Origin: a virus
Strand: one strand, 5' to 3'
Virus record (IMG/VR): IMGVR_UViG_3300045999_002292
Location: 1 to 37,268 of that record
Length of the DNA: 37,268 nt
Shown one piece after another: positions 37,013 to 37,268 of the stretch; positions within the stretch are counted from its first letter, which is position 1, and each line of letters opens with the position of its first letter. The notes under the pieces were generated by a model. That model saw only the letters and a program-made list of their open reading frames with translations. It was not told the DNA's origin and did not search any database. Made by a program: the position numbers and the translations under genes.

Positions 37013-37268
37013 TTACGCTATCGGTCTTGCCCAAACAATCTCTTCACCGTTGTAGTAGTTTACACCTGCGTTATAAACCATAGTTCCACGCACTAAACCT
37101 GTTAACAAACCGATTTCATCCTCGTCTACTAATTTAATTTCGTTGTGGTCGGCTTCCAATCCTGTTGCAAAAATCAAGTTTTTAGGCTCAGCAATTACTA
37201 TTGTGTTTGCAGGTAAGCCATTGATTTCTTCGATTCTGTATTTACCAAAAATTAAGTTAGTGTTTGCT
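37013..37268 (-). CDS. Major capsid protein, C-terminal part
   Basis: In frame with the gene at 1-783 once the repeat is merged; this segment carries the end of the protein: EIKLVDEDEIGLLTGLVRGT, then MVYNAGVNYYNGEEIVWARP and IA with a TAA stop at 37013-37015. The last base of the window (T at 37268) differs from base 127, probably an end-of-contig error. See the entry at 1-783 for the role. Confidence 0.78.
   Translation of the reverse strand, partial: ANTNLIFGKYRIEEINGLPANTIVIAEPKNLIFATGLEADHNEIKLVDEDEIGLLTGLVRGTMVYNAGVNYYNGEEIVWARPIA
37142..37267. repeat. Terminal direct repeat, right copy
   Basis: Identical to 1-126. Together the two copies show that the molecule closes on itself, or that the contig ends overlap. 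Confidence 0.95.

Overview
The window is an essentially complete genome of a tailed bacteriophage with a long non-contractile tail (terminase, portal, protease, capsid, tape measure, no sheath). Positions 1-126 recur exactly at 37142-37267, so the unique sequence is about 37.14 kb, circular or circularly permuted, and the break falls inside the major capsid gene. The host is most likely a member of the Bacteroidota, probably Flavobacteriia: the DNA is AT-rich, several intergenic regions carry the Bacteroidota promoter (TTG, about 19-21 nt, TAnnTTTG), Shine-Dalgarno sites are scarce, and there is a DUF3127 (Bacteroidota SSB-like) protein. No integrase, portable origin, CRISPR array or insertion sequence was seen.

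Nearly all genes are on the minus strand and are read from high to low coordinates. Late genes form three operons. Operon A (35979 down to 27340) encodes a small structural protein, portal, connector, a tail-tube paralogue, fibres, membrane/lysis candidates and an amidase. Operon C (2328 through the junction to 36452) encodes an XkdF-like protease/scaffold, a decoration-like protein, the capsid and a tail-tube-like protein. Operon B (9401 to 2625) encodes the tail assembly chaperone with a -1 frameshift, tail completion proteins, baseplate proteins and the tape measure. Each late operon starts with the same element, TAACAAAAA-N7-AAAACGTTTTAA-NN-ATATG. This matches the AAC-N16-CGT layout of ECF sigma promoters, and the phage encodes an ECF-like sigma factor (11683-12129). 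This looks like a dedicated late-transcription switch that would give nearly leaderless mRNAs.

The middle of the genome (about 10.6-26 kb) holds terminase, the sigma factor, NinB/NinG-like recombination proteins, a RepA-like ATPase, a replication initiator with an internal 12-bp iteron array, an SSB-like protein, an ERF annealing protein and many small overlapping genes. Three early transcription units begin with a host-type promoter followed by a leader with the same layout: two interleaved stems forming an H-type pseudoknot, whose second stem is also a terminator-like hairpin ending in a T tract just before the start codon.

Two islands (about 13.08-14.35 kb and 21.23-24.41 kb) have another style: single genes in one orientation (methyltransferases, a PAPS-reductase-like protein, hypotheticals), separated by imperfect inverted repeats with TAACGT at one end and GTTA at the other, one arm carrying 2-4 extra bases. 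They resemble integron attC sites and gene cassettes. Only two genes are on the plus strand (2421-2624 and 36054-36395). Both have their own host-type promoter and lie back to back with a late promoter, like morons.
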